Assembly (NCBI GenBank): GCA_016711205.1
Contig: JADJTM010000003.1
Span: 310,001-374,000, forward strand
Direction: 5' to 3'
Length of the DNA stretch: 64,000 nt
Origin: Micropruina sp.
GTDB lineage: Bacteria; Actinomycetota; Actinomycetes; Propionibacteriales; Propionibacteriaceae
Under the pieces are notes generated by a model. It ran no database searches. It was not told the DNA's origin and saw only the letters and a list, made by a program, of their open reading frames with translations. Positions 29,663 through 37,887 of this stretch are shown here, piece after piece. Position 1 is the first letter of the stretch, and each line of letters opens with the position of its first letter. The translations under genes were made by a program, and so were the position numbers.

Positions 29663-31153
29663 ATGGTCAACCCCTCTCCGAAGGCGGCCCGTGCGGCCGC
29701 CCCGGCCCCGTCCGGCATGGACTCGTACTTCGAGATCACCAAACGCGGTTCGACCCTGGCCCGCGAAGTGCGCGGCGGCCTGGTCACCTTCTTCACGATG
29801 GCCTACATCATCGTGTTGAACCCGTTGATCATCGGCACCACCCCCGACAAGGCGGGCAACCTCATCACCGGCGTGCCGATCGGCACGGCCACCGACGCCG
29901 ACAAGGGCGCCGCCATCGCCGCGGTGGCGGTGGCGACGGCGCTGATCGCCGGACTGATGACGATTCTGATGGGTGCCTACGCGCGGTTCCCGATCGCCCT
30001 GGCCACCGGCCTGGGCCTCAACGCCGTCGTGGCCTACACGATCGCGCCGCAACTGACCTGGCCGCAGGCCATGGGGCTGGTGGTGTGGGAGGGCGTGGCG
30101 ATCACCGTTCTGGTGCTCACCGGGTTTCGCCGGGCGATCTTCAATGCGGTGCCCAGAACGTTGCGCTCGGCCATCTCGGTCGGTATCGGCCTGTTCATCG
30201 CGTTCATCGGCCTGGTCGACGCCGGCGTGGTGCGTACCGGCAACCCGATCGTTCAGCTGGGCATCTTCGGTTCGCTGCAGGGCTGGCCGATCTTTCTGTT
30301 CATCCTGGTGCTCCTGTTGCTGGTCTCGCTGTTCGTCCGCAAGGTCAAGGGCGCGATTCTGATCGCCATCCTGGCCGGCACCGTGCTGGCGGCCATCATC
30401 GAGAGCGTGCTGCACCTCGGCGGCAAGACCGACGACAACCCGACCGGCTGGATGCTGAACGTGCCCACGCTGGGCGAGTTCCAGACGCCCAACTTCATGC
30501 TGCTCGGCCGGGTGGACCTGTTCGGCGCCTTCGCCGGCGGCCCCGCGGTGGTGCTCGGTCTGCTGCTGCTGGTGTTCTCGCTGCTGTTGAGCGACTTCTT
30601 CGACACCATGGGCACCATCGTCGCGGTCGGCGCCGAAGGCGATCTGCTGCAGGACGACGGCAACCCGCCGCGCACCCAGGAGATTCTGCTGGTCGACTCG
30701 ATCGCCGCCATTGCCGGCGGTGCCGGCTCGGTGTCGTCCAACACCGCGTACATCGAATCGGCAGCGGGTGTCGGTGAGGGCGCTCGGACGGGCGTCGCCT
30801 CCCTGGTCACCGGTGCCGGGTTCCTGCTCAGCATCTTTCTGGCGCCGCTGGTCGACATGGTGCCCTCCGAGGCGGCGGCGCCGGCCCTGGTGTTCGTCGG
30901 CTTCCTGATGATGTCGCAGGTGGTGCACATCGATTGGGAAGACCCCGAACAGGGCATTCCGGCGTTCTTCACCATGGCGCTGATGCCGTTCACCTACTCG
31001 ATCACCGCCGGCATCGGCGCGGGATTCATCGCCTACGCGCTGATCAAGCTGGTGCTCGGCAAGTCCCGTGACGTGCACTGGCTGATCTACCTGGTCGCCG
31101 GGTTGTTCGTGGTCTACTTCGCGCAGGGCGCGCTGCTGGGGCTGCTGGGCTAG
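29663..31153 (+). CDS. NCS2-family purine permease (AzgA/PbuG-like)
   Basis: 496 residues with about 12-14 membrane helices. The opening SYFEITKRGSTLAREVRGGLVTFFTMAYIIVLNP and the segments GLGLNAVVAY, VSLFVRK, LSDFFDTMGTIVAVG and SSNTAYIESAAGVGEGARTG are diagnostic of the guanine/hypoxanthine branch of NCS2 transporters, proton-driven importers in the cytoplasmic membrane. Specificity for guanine, hypoxanthine or adenine is not settled by sequence. Confidence 0.92.
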   Translation: MVNPSPKAARAAAPAPSGMDSYFEITKRGSTLAREVRGGLVTFFTMAYIIVLNPLIIGTTPDKAGNLITGVPIGTATDADKGAAIAAVAVATALIAGLMTILMGAYARFPIALATGLGLNAVVAYTIAPQLTWPQAMGLVVWEGVAITVLVLTGFRRAIFNAVPRTLRSAISVGIGLFIAFIGLVDAGVVRTGNPIVQLGIFGSLQGWPIFLFILVLLLLVSLFVRKVKGAILIAILAGTVLAAIIESVLHLGGKTDDNPTGWMLNVPTLGEFQTPNFMLLGRVDLFGAFAGGPAVVLGLLLLVFSLLLSDFFDTMGTIVAVGAEGDLLQDDGNPPRTQEILLVDSIAAIAGGAGSVSSNTAYIESAAGVGEGARTGVASLVTGAGFLLSIFLAPLVDMVPSEAAAPALVFVGFLMMSQVVHIDWEDPEQGIPAFFTMALMPFTYSITAGIGAGFIAYALIKLVLGKSRDVHWLIYLVAGLFVVYFAQGALLGLLG

Positions 31154-31190
31154 CGGGGAGAGCGGTACGGCAGCGGGCCGCCACCGGCCC

Positions 31191-31844
31191 CTACGCCCGG
31201 TAGATCACGACCAGGTCGGGCAGCGGACGTCCCTGCTGCGGTGCGGCATTGGCGTAGTGGTGAAACTGGGCCAGCCAGGCCGCGTACGGTTCGGCGATGG
31301 CGCGGTTCTCGGGGGCCAGGTGGTTCAGGGCGTTACGCCAGGCCGAGGCCGCCTGCAAGGCCTGACTGTGCTTGGTGCACCCGGTGGCCAGACCGCGGTA
31401 GGTCTGCAGCGGCAGGCTCAGCTCGTTGTTGACCAGCTTGCCCAGGCCGAACTGAGGATGAACCCCTGCCCTGGCCAGGTCGAACTCCAGATCGTTGAAC
31501 CGCTGCACGTCGAGCTCGATGCGGTGTGTGCTCCACGCCCGCGCGTCGAGGTAGGCCTGCAGCAGGCGCCAGGCGGCGGGCTGCCGTTCGGGACGCACGT
31601 AGCGTCCGGCCAGCAGATCGGCCACATCGGCCTCGACCGGGGTGTCCGGCTGCACGATCACCGCCTCGGGTGGTCGGCGGAACAGCGGGCCCAGCTTGCC
31701 CAGCATGCCCGGCTGCTTGGGGGTGGTGTGGGCCGGGAAAGCCTCGGCGGCGATGCTGCGAAACTGATGCTCGAGCGCCGGGGAAGCGCAGAACACGTCG
31801 CGCACCTCGTCGACACCGATCGCGTAGAGCCGCAACTCGCCCAT
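31191..31844 (-). CDS. uncharacterised actinobacterial protein
   Basis: 217 residues from the ATG at 31844 (MGELRLYAIGVDEVRDVF), which I prefer over an upstream codon at 31940 since the extra part is basic and not domain-like. The C-terminal half holds ELSLPLQTYRGLATGCTKHSQALQAASAWRNALNHLAPENRAIAEPYAAWLAQFH. It resembles a conserved actinobacterial family (DUF7691-like, from memory) of unknown function. The gene is tail-to-tail with the purine permease. Confidence 0.6.
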   Translation of the reverse strand: MGELRLYAIGVDEVRDVFCASPALEHQFRSIAAEAFPAHTTPKQPGMLGKLGPLFRRPPEAVIVQPDTPVEADVADLLAGRYVRPERQPAAWRLLQAYLDARAWSTHRIELDVQRFNDLEFDLARAGVHPQFGLGKLVNNELSLPLQTYRGLATGCTKHSQALQAASAWRNALNHLAPENRAIAEPYAAWLAQFHHYANAAPQQGRPLPDLVVIYRA

Positions 31845-32055
31845 GTGCACAACGTACCTGCCGACGCCTGCCCTGGGAGCCTGCTGAACAATCATGTCCC
31901 GGCTGCGGCGCACTCGGCGGGCGATCTGCTGCGGCCACATCTTGGGCCGGTAGGCCCACTACAGGCCCTGGATGTGGCCTTCCAGCTCATCCCGCCCAGC
32001 ACGTCCTCGCTCGGAACAGCCTTGTTCAGCAGACCCCTAGACATACATTGGCTTG

Positions 32056-32145
32056 GTGAACCCACGATCGCGCCGGTTGATAGTTTCCGGGGTGCTGATC
32101 GCCCTGGTGCTGATCGCCCTGGTCGGGGCCTTCTACGCACGCTGA
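32056..32145 (+). CDS. 29-residue single-helix membrane peptide
   Basis: GTG at 32056 opens MNPRSRRLIVSGVLIALVLIALVGAFYAR, stop TGA at 32143-32145. A basic head followed by one helix of about 17 hydrophobic residues is the layout of small inner-membrane proteins. Support is modest: no clear ribosome site is seen, and similarity cannot be tested here. It occupies an otherwise empty 420-bp gap between 31845 and 32265; the rest of that gap shows nothing I can name. Confidence 0.4.
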   Translation: MNPRSRRLIVSGVLIALVLIALVGAFYAR

Positions 32146-32265
32146 GCGGCGCGCGACCCCTGGGGCGGCACTGTACCGTCCGGCTACCCGGCCCGGCGCG
32201 GGCGCGTCAGACGAAGGGGCGCCACCCAGAGGGCTAGGCTTCGTCGGGTCGCCGGAAGGAGCGTG

Positions 32266-32592
32266 ATGTCGGCATCGACGAAACTGGGCCGGGTCGCTGT
32301 CGTGGTCGGCGCCCTGCTCGTCTTCGCGCTGGGGTTCGCCCTACCCAGCAGCTCCACCGCCGCAGCGCCGACGCCGCAGGCCACCACCGCGTCACCGAGC
32401 CCGTCCGGTAGCGCCGAAGCCTCGCCCAACCCCTCGGCCAGCGAGTCGGAAACCGACGTGGACGCCTCTGACGAACCCGACGACGACGGCACCGATCCGA
32501 CTCCGGCTCAAAACGGCACCTGGATCGCCATCGCAGGCGCGGCAGGGCTATCGCTCCTGGCCGGCCTGGTCGTCGTGCTGCGCAAGCGTTGA
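32266..32592 (+). CDS. secreted, C-terminally membrane-anchored small protein
   Basis: 108 residues with GGAAGGA before the ATG. A signal peptide (about 1-32) is followed by a low-complexity Ser/Pro/Thr/Ala/Glu/Asp spacer (33-83), then a C-terminal hydrophobic helix (WIAIAGAAGLSLLAGLVVVL) and RKR. The layout copies a cell-wall sorting signal, but no LPxTG precedes the helix. It could be a membrane-tethered surface stalk. The 3' end overlaps the acVLRF1 gene by 45 bp on the opposite strand. Confidence 0.65.
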   Translation: MSASTKLGRVAVVVGALLVFALGFALPSSSTAAAPTPQATTASPSPSGSAEASPNPSASESETDVDASDEPDDDGTDPTPAQNGTWIAIAGAAGLSLLAGLVVVLRKR

Positions 32593-33240
32593 GTTCGTGC
32601 GGGCCATGTCGTTGACGCTGATCGGCACCGCCACGAACCGCGGCAGCACGTCGCGCAACACCTGAAGGTTCGGGTCGGGCACAGCCAGCGTCGGACGGTG
32701 CAAACGCTCGGCGAGGGCGGCCAGCGGGGCCAGCGCGGCAACGTCCAGCACCTCGCGCAGCGCCCGCGCATCGCCGCCGAGGACCAACCCGTCCAGCGCC
32801 CCAAGCTGCGGCAGCAGCACCTCCTGCGCCGCGTCCGCAGCCTTGGCGTAGGCGCGTTCGGCCTGGTGTTCGCGACGCCGTGCGTAACGCTGCTGGGACC
32901 AGCCACCGGCCTTGGTGCGCCCCTGTACGTAGTGTCGTCCGAGGCGATGGGCAACCAGGTCGTTGCCCTCGAACACGCCCACCGCGTGCGCGCTCTTGCG
33001 AACGAGCAGGGCTGCCAGCCGGCGCGGACGAGCCACCTGCTCGAACAGTTCGGCCAGCGGGTCTAGCCCGGGCAGCGGGCCCCAGATCAGTTCGAGGACG
33101 GCCTCGGCGCCGTTGGCGGCGGTCAGCGTCAGCTGCGTGGGCCGCACGTCGATCGAAGGCGGGCCGTGACGCAGGGCGAACCCGTCCACCCAGCGGGGTA
33201 GGCGCTGAGGCGGGATCAGCAGCCGGTGCGCCTGCTCCAT
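32548..33240 (-). CDS. acVLRF1-family peptidyl-tRNA hydrolase
   Basis: 230 residues. The motif GRTKAGGWSQQRYARRREHQAERAY (about 107-131) is the catalytic loop of the actinobacterial Vms1-like release factor 1 family, an eRF1/Vms1 fold that frees nascent chains from peptidyl-tRNA, probably on stalled or split ribosomes. The conserved Gln in GGxSQQR is kept. FVAVPISVNDMARTNSTL near the end is untypical, and the protein overlaps a secreted-protein gene at its 3' end. The start is the ATG at 33240; the open frame further upstream is antisense to the next region. Confidence 0.82.
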   Translation of the reverse strand: MEQAHRLLIPPQRLPRWVDGFALRHGPPSIDVRPTQLTLTAANGAEAVLELIWGPLPGLDPLAELFEQVARPRRLAALLVRKSAHAVGVFEGNDLVAHRLGRHYVQGRTKAGGWSQQRYARRREHQAERAYAKAADAAQEVLLPQLGALDGLVLGGDARALREVLDVAALAPLAALAERLHRPTLAVPDPNLQVLRDVLPRFVAVPISVNDMARTNSTLAQHDDQAGQER

Positions 33241-33384
33241 GAGCGCAGCGTACCGACCGCGGCCGCAGCGTCCACGGCGGTCGCGTTCGTCACCACGGTG
33301 CGGCGGGCGCCCCGCGGTTTGGGCAGTCTGCCGCCCGGGGTGGTCCAATGGCCTAATCTGACTGCACAACTGGAGGAGGGCCCC

Positions 33385-34089
33385 GTGAGCGACCTCATCG
33401 ATACGACGGAGATGTACCTCCGTACCATCTACGAGCTGGGCGAAGAGGGTGTGCCGCCGCTGCGTGCACGCATCGCCGAGCGGCTCAAGCAAAGTGGCCC
33501 GACAGTGTCACAGACCGTCGCCCGGATGGAGCGTGACGGCCTGCTCAGCGTTGATGCCGACCGGCAGTTGCGGTTGAGCCCGGCCGGCCTGAAGCTCGCC
33601 ACCCGGGTGATGCGTCGGCACCGGCTCGCCGAGCGGCTGCTCATCGACGTGATCGGGCTCGACTGGGTGCACGCTCACGAAGAGGCCTGCCGCTGGGAGC
33701 ATGTGATCTCGACCGACGTGGAGCGCCGGCTCGTCCACCTGCTGCATCATCCGGTCGAATCGCCCTACGGCAACCCGATTCCGGCCCTGGCCGAGCTGGG
33801 TGCTGCACCAGCACCCGAGGCGTTCCTGGACGGCGCCGTTCCCCTGTCGGAGGTGCTGGCTGAGCATCCGGTTGCGGCGGTGACGGTGCGTCGGCTCAGT
33901 GAGTACCTGCAGACCGATCGACAGCTGCTGGCCATGTTCGACGCGGCGGGAGTGACGCCCGGTGCGTCCCTGCAGGCCACCCGCGACGGACACGCGCTGC
34001 TGTTGCGCGCCGAGGGTCGTGATGAGGGCCGCTTCGAGGCGCAGGTGGCCGACCATCTGTTCGTGGCCAGCGACGCCCGTGCTGCTTGA
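33385..34089 (+). CDS. ideR: iron-dependent repressor IdeR/DtxR family
   Basis: 234 residues from a GTG with TGGAGGAGG upstream. The winged helix (MYLRTIYELGEEG, LKQSGPTVSQTVARMERDGLLSV) binds iron boxes. All metal ligands of DtxR sit at the same numbers: Met10, His79, Glu83, His98, Cys102, Glu105 and His106. A C-terminal SH3-like domain (about 150-225) completes the IdeR type. With Fe(II) it represses iron uptake genes. The next gene starts inside its 3' end, 11 bp before the stop ends. Confidence 0.95.
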   Translation: MSDLIDTTEMYLRTIYELGEEGVPPLRARIAERLKQSGPTVSQTVARMERDGLLSVDADRQLRLSPAGLKLATRVMRRHRLAERLLIDVIGLDWVHAHEEACRWEHVISTDVERRLVHLLHHPVESPYGNPIPALAELGAAPAPEAFLDGAVPLSEVLAEHPVAAVTVRRLSEYLQTDRQLLAMFDAAGVTPGASLQATRDGHALLLRAEGRDEGRFEAQVADHLFVASDARAA

Positions 34090-35110
34090 CGCCCAACCGC
34101 TGCTGCTGGGCCACTGGTATGACGCCCTGGCGGCGCTGCTTGATGCGGAGCTGCGCGCAGGACACGGAACGCCGGCGCGCGAACGGGCCTGGCGGCTCGC
34201 CGTGTGCGCCAAACGGGTGCTCGACCTGGACGCCGAGGACTACTGGACGATCAGCCGCGAGTTTCCGCAGCGGCACTGGGCCGAGGAACTCGGCCTGGCC
34301 TGCTTTCCGCTGGAGCCGCGATCGCCGCAGCGGGGTGCGCTGGCCTCGCTGATTCCGCTGTACCGGTTGATGCTCGAGGTGCTCGAACTGCGGGCGCTGC
34401 GGCACGAGCCGCTGCAGGTCGTGGTGACGGCGCACCTGATCGGCGAGTACCTGCCACAACTGGCGTGGGAGTCGACGCTCGGCCATGCCGGGGACCCGCT
34501 GTACATGGCGCAGCGGGTGGGAGAGCGCTGGGGCAGCGACGATCGGTCATGTCCGCACAACTCGGCGATGCGGGCCACGGCCAAACGCTCCCTGCACGCC
34601 GCGGACGGTGACGTGGCCGGCTTCACTGCCTACCTCGATCGCTTCCATTCCCGGCAGGGTGCTGCCCTGGCCGTGTGTGCGATGAATCACCAGACGATCG
34701 GCGTGGGCGCACGCCCCGACGTGGCCACCACGTGCCCGGCGCCGTGCAGCTGGGCGGTGCGTGGCACCCTGGCCGAGCGGCGCGATCTGGACGCCCGGGT
34801 GCGACTCGCGCTGCTGTACCGGGACTCACCCGTGGTGGGGCTGCGGCACCACGCCCCGGTGGGCCACTTCTTCGGCGTGCCGTCGACCGCCGAGATCTCG
34901 CAGGCGTGGCTGCGCACCTGGCAACGCGTCTCGGCACCCTGGGCCGACGGCAGCAACCCGCTGGCCATCGCCGGCGGGGGCGCACCGGAGCCGGACGAGG
35001 CGTTGCCCGGCATGTCGGCACTGATCAGCGCGGTCGCCGGACGTACCGTCGGACCCGGAACGCTGATCCGCGACATCGGCGCCGACATCGAAACAGCGCT
35101 GGCGGAATAG
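34079..35110 (+). CDS. uncharacterised protein translationally coupled to ideR
   Basis: 343 residues from a GTG at 34079, overlapping ideR by 11 bp. The protein is helical and Trp/His/Cys-rich: DYWTISREFPQRHWAEELGLACFPLEP, HLIGEYLPQLAWESTLGHAGDP, RSCPHNSAMRATAKRSLHAADG, GAALAVCAMNHQTIGVGARPD. No membrane helix or signal. I do not recognise the family. Coupling to ideR suggests a job related to iron or to the same regulon, but that is inference only. Confidence 0.65.
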   Translation: MLLDAQPLLLGHWYDALAALLDAELRAGHGTPARERAWRLAVCAKRVLDLDAEDYWTISREFPQRHWAEELGLACFPLEPRSPQRGALASLIPLYRLMLEVLELRALRHEPLQVVVTAHLIGEYLPQLAWESTLGHAGDPLYMAQRVGERWGSDDRSCPHNSAMRATAKRSLHAADGDVAGFTAYLDRFHSRQGAALAVCAMNHQTIGVGARPDVATTCPAPCSWAVRGTLAERRDLDARVRLALLYRDSPVVGLRHHAPVGHFFGVPSTAEISQAWLRTWQRVSAPWADGSNPLAIAGGGAPEPDEALPGMSALISAVAGRTVGPGTLIRDIGADIETALAE

Positions 35111-35159
35111 TCCCTCAGACGGCGGCGTTGAAGCCGGAGAACCTGAGAGGAAACTACCT

Positions 35160-35534
35160 ATGGCGACCCAAGCTTTCGACCAGCAGTCCTTCACCGAAGC
35201 GATCCAGGCCAACGACACGGTCATCGTCGACTTCTGGGCTGAGTGGTGCGGCCCCTGCAAGCGTTTCGCGCCGGTGTTCGACCAGGCGTCCGAGCAGCAC
35301 CCCGACGTGGTGTTCGGCAAGGTCGACACCGAAGACCAGCGTCAACTGGCCGGCGGGCTGGGCATTCAGTCGATCCCGACGCTCATGGCCTTCCGCGGTG
35401 GCTACCTGGTGTACCGCGAAGCGGGCGCCATGAGCGGTCCGCAGTTCGACGAACTGGTCAAGGCGGTCAAAGCTCTCGACATCGAGAAATTGAAGGAACA
35501 AGCAGCGTCCACCCAGAGTGGCGCTGGCGCCTGA
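35160..35534 (+). CDS. trxA: thioredoxin
   Basis: 124 residues with the redox motif WCGPC (Cys30, Cys33) in DFWAEWCGPCKRFAPVF and the cis-proline loop IQSIPTLMAFRGG. It reduces protein disulfides in the cytosol with thioredoxin reductase. A 14-residue low-complexity C-terminal tail is unusual but harmless. A ribosome site (GAGAGGAAA) precedes the ATG. A bidirectional terminator separates it from tRNA-Arg. Confidence 0.93.
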   Translation: MATQAFDQQSFTEAIQANDTVIVDFWAEWCGPCKRFAPVFDQASEQHPDVVFGKVDTEDQRQLAGGLGIQSIPTLMAFRGGYLVYREAGAMSGPQFDELVKAVKALDIEKLKEQAASTQSGAGA

Positions 35535-35593
35535 CCGTGGCGCGCCGTGTCACCCGCGCGGGTGACAAGCCAGACGCGGCGCCCCTATAATGG

Positions 35594-35632
35594 AGGTGGT
35601 CCCTGCCCCATCCCCCCGGGCAGGGACCACCT
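35594..35632. terminator. bidirectional terminator between trxA and tRNA-Arg
   Basis: A perfect 15-bp stem (AGGTGGTCCCTGCCC and its complement) with a 9-nt loop. It serves trxA from the left and the tRNA from the right. Confidence 0.85.
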
Positions 35633-35643
35633 CTGTGTCCGGG

Positions 35644-35716
35644 CGGCCCCAGCAAGATTCGAACTTGCGACACAAGGTTTAGGAAACCTCTGCTCTATCC
35701 CCTGAGCTATGGGGCC
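35644..35716 (-). tRNA. tRNA-Arg(CCU)
   Basis: A 73-nt cloverleaf: acceptor GGCCCCA/TGGGGCC, D-stem GCTC/GAGC, anticodon loop TTCCTAA (anticodon CCU, reads AGG), T-arm GCAAG-TTCGAAT-CTTGC, discriminator G. CCA is not encoded. Confidence 0.94.
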
Positions 35717-35911
35717 CGAAATTGATCAGGCCGAGGACCAGCATAGGGCTGCGTGGCAGGGGATGCTTGCAGCGCTTGTGTCGCACGGATGCGCCGCCAC
35801 AGCGGCGCCTGGGGCCGAACTGCCGTCGACGATGGTTGAAAAGTTGTCGATGCGCAAAAGGGTGATCAAACGGACGTGCTTTTCGCGGGTCTATCGTCTA
35901 AGCTCTTCTCA

Positions 35912-35985
35912 GAGAGCGACGCCAGCTCGTTGATGTCTCCTGGGGGTGGGTAGACGGCTTTGGCCCTTCGATAGGCGTCGCTCTC
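35912..35985. other. structured intergenic segment with 12-bp inverted arms
   Basis: The 345-bp gap 35717-36061 has no convincing gene. Inside it GAGAGCGACGCC (35912-35923) is perfectly complementary to GGCGTCGCTCTC (35974-35985), with 50 bases between that can pair further (GCCAGC with GGCTTTGGC). It ends 76 bp before the UGPase start, so it may be a leader RNA structure, a terminator or a small RNA. Confidence 0.45.
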
Positions 35986-36039
35986 GTCATGTCCGCATAC
36001 GTTCGCGGTCAGTTCACCTGTCGGGCTTCCCGTAGCGCG

Positions 36040-36058
36040 ATTAGTCCTTTAGACTAAT
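36040..36058. promoter_or_regulatory. operator-like palindrome at the UGPase start
   Basis: ATTAGTC-CTTTA-GACTAAT, a 7-bp inverted repeat ending 3 bp before the ATG. The gene lacks a Shine-Dalgarno there, so a leaderless transcript with a -10 inside this palindrome (TAGACT) is possible. A repressor bound here would block initiation. Confidence 0.5.
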
Positions 36059-36061
36059 ATC

Positions 36062-37435
36062 ATGAGTGATCAAGGACTCGTTGCCTCCGTCGCCAAGATG
36101 CGCGCGGCCGGTGCCAACGAAGCGGCCATCGAAGTCTTCTCGCACTACTACGCCGAGGCGGCCGCCGGGGTGACCGGCATGATTCCCGAGGCGAGCATCG
36201 ACCCACTGACCGATCCGCCGCAACTCTCTGACGTGGTGATCGACGAGCAGACCGCGCGTGACGCGATCGCCCGCACCGTGATCATCAAGCTGAACGGGGG
36301 CCTGGGTACGTCCATGGGCCTCGACCAGGCCAAGACGTTGCTGCCGGTTCGCGACGGGCTCACCTTCATCGATCTGATCGTGCAGCAGATCACGGCCGCG
36401 CGCGCGACCTACGACGCCCCGCTGCCGCTGCTGTTCATGAACTCGTTCCGCACCAGGCAGGACACCCTCGCGCACCTTGCGAAATATCCCGACCTGCCGG
36501 TCGCTGGGTTGCCGGTGGACTTTCTGCAGAATGCCGAACCCAAGATCACGGCCGACACCTTCGAGCCGGTCGACTGGCCCGCCGATCCCACCCTGGAGTG
36601 GTGCCCGCCCGGACACGGTGACGTCTACACCGCCCTGGTCGGATCGGGACTGCTCGACGCCCTGCTGGCCGCGGGAATGAAGTACGCGAGCATCTCCAAC
36701 GGTGACAACCTGGGCGCTGCTCCCGATGCCGAGCTGGCCGGTTGGTTCGCCTCGTCCGGTGCCCCCTATGCCGCGGAGATCTGCCCCCGTACGGTGAACG
36801 ATCGCAAGGGCGGCCATCTGGCGCTGCGAAAGTCGGACGGCCAACTGATCCTTCGAGACACCGCGCAGACACCGGCCGAAGACATGGACCACTTCACCGA
36901 CGAGTTCCGGCACCCCTACTTTCACACCAACAACCTGTGGATCGACCTGGAGCAGCTGAAGACGGCGTTGCAGCAGCGCGGGGCGGTGCTCGGCCTGCCG
37001 TTGATCTACAACGTGAAGAACGTCGATCCGTCCGATGCGTCCTCGCCCAAGGTGATCCAGCTCGAGACGGCCATGGGCGCGGCGATCGAGGTGTTCAGGG
37101 GCGCCACGGCCATCGCGGTGCCGCGATCCCGGTTCCAGCCGGTCAAGACGACGAACGAGCTGCTGCTGTTGCGCTCGGACGTGTTCGATCTCGGCCCCGA
37201 CAGCCGGCTCACGCAGACCGTCGCGGACGTTCCGCAGGTCGATCTCGACGGACGCTTCTACAAGCTGATCGACGACTTCGAGGCGCGGGTGAGTCAGCCG
37301 CCGTCGCTGCGGCAGGCGACCTCGTTCGTCGTGCACGGGGACTGGACGTTCGATCGTCCCGTCATCGCCGTGGGCGATACGGTCTTCGAGGATCTCGGCC
37401 ATCCCAGCGTGGCCGGTGTGGAAGACCGGGCGTGA
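36062..37435 (+). CDS. UTP-glucose-1-phosphate uridylyltransferase, eukaryote-like UDPGP family
   Basis: 457 residues. It makes UDP-glucose from glucose-1-P and UTP. The nucleotide loop LNGGLGTSMG (77-86) and following Lys91, CPPGHGDVYTAL, YASISNGDNLGA and the uridine/sugar block HPYFHTNNLWIDL, KVIQLETAMGAAIEVF, VPRSRFQPVKTTNELLLLRSD are those of the eukaryotic-type UDPGP family, not of the bacterial GalU family. Bifidobacteria and propionibacteria are known to use this type. The stop overlaps the next gene's GTG (GTGA). Confidence 0.92.
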   Translation: MSDQGLVASVAKMRAAGANEAAIEVFSHYYAEAAAGVTGMIPEASIDPLTDPPQLSDVVIDEQTARDAIARTVIIKLNGGLGTSMGLDQAKTLLPVRDGLTFIDLIVQQITAARATYDAPLPLLFMNSFRTRQDTLAHLAKYPDLPVAGLPVDFLQNAEPKITADTFEPVDWPADPTLEWCPPGHGDVYTALVGSGLLDALLAAGMKYASISNGDNLGAAPDAELAGWFASSGAPYAAEICPRTVNDRKGGHLALRKSDGQLILRDTAQTPAEDMDHFTDEFRHPYFHTNNLWIDLEQLKTALQQRGAVLGLPLIYNVKNVDPSDASSPKVIQLETAMGAAIEVFRGATAIAVPRSRFQPVKTTNELLLLRSDVFDLGPDSRLTQTVADVPQVDLDGRFYKLIDDFEARVSQPPSLRQATSFVVHGDWTFDRPVIAVGDTVFEDLGHPSVAGVEDRA

Positions 37436-37776
37436 GCGACGCCGAGCTGGCCGAGGCGCTGGTCTGGGCGCTGACCGGCCAGCGTAGGGAGGGCGGCGGC
37501 GGTGACGTGCACGCCCTGCTCGTAGAGGCCGGCTGGGACCGGGCCGCTATTGCGGGCCACGCTCGAGCCGTCACTGCCGGCGGAGGTGTGTGGCCGCATC
37601 CGGTGCCGGACGACCTGCGGCTGCGGATCGGCAGCGCACGATTGCTGGCAGCGGTGCAGCAGGCACAAGTACGGCTGGAGTTGTTCGGCGATGAGTCGGC
37701 ACCGGCGCAACCGCGAGCGCTGAATGCTGATGAGCGCCGCCTGATGCAGGACGTGCCGCCACATCACGGCAGTTGA
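37432..37776 (+). CDS. small uncharacterised protein coupled to UGPase
   Basis: 114 residues from a GTG that overlaps the UGPase stop by four bases. Helical, with EALVWALTGQRREGG, VHALLVEAGWDRAAIAGHARAV and RLRIGSARLLAAVQQAQVRLELFGD. No family recognised. The tight coupling suggests a partner or regulator of the pathway, untested. Confidence 0.6.
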   Translation: MSDAELAEALVWALTGQRREGGGGDVHALLVEAGWDRAAIAGHARAVTAGGGVWPHPVPDDLRLRIGSARLLAAVQQAQVRLELFGDESAPAQPRALNADERRLMQDVPPHHGS

Positions 37777-37887
37777 AGCCGCTGATCGAGCCGCTGGTCG
37801 AGCGTGTCGAGACCGAGGGCGGGCTTGGCGGGCGTGCGTGTGGCGGGCGCGCCGGGACCACAAGGTCGGCGCACCTGCCTGAGCGAA

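Noticed and set aside
35562..35591. GTGACA-N18-TATAAT resembling a sigma-70-type promoter
   Set aside because: It would transcribe straight into the trxA/tRNA terminator and no gene follows; likely chance.
37777..37887. Short gap between the coupled UGPase gene and mscL as a possible gene
   Set aside because: Only GAGCC/GCTGATCGAGC-type repeats are visible and no frame with a start and ribosome site fits.
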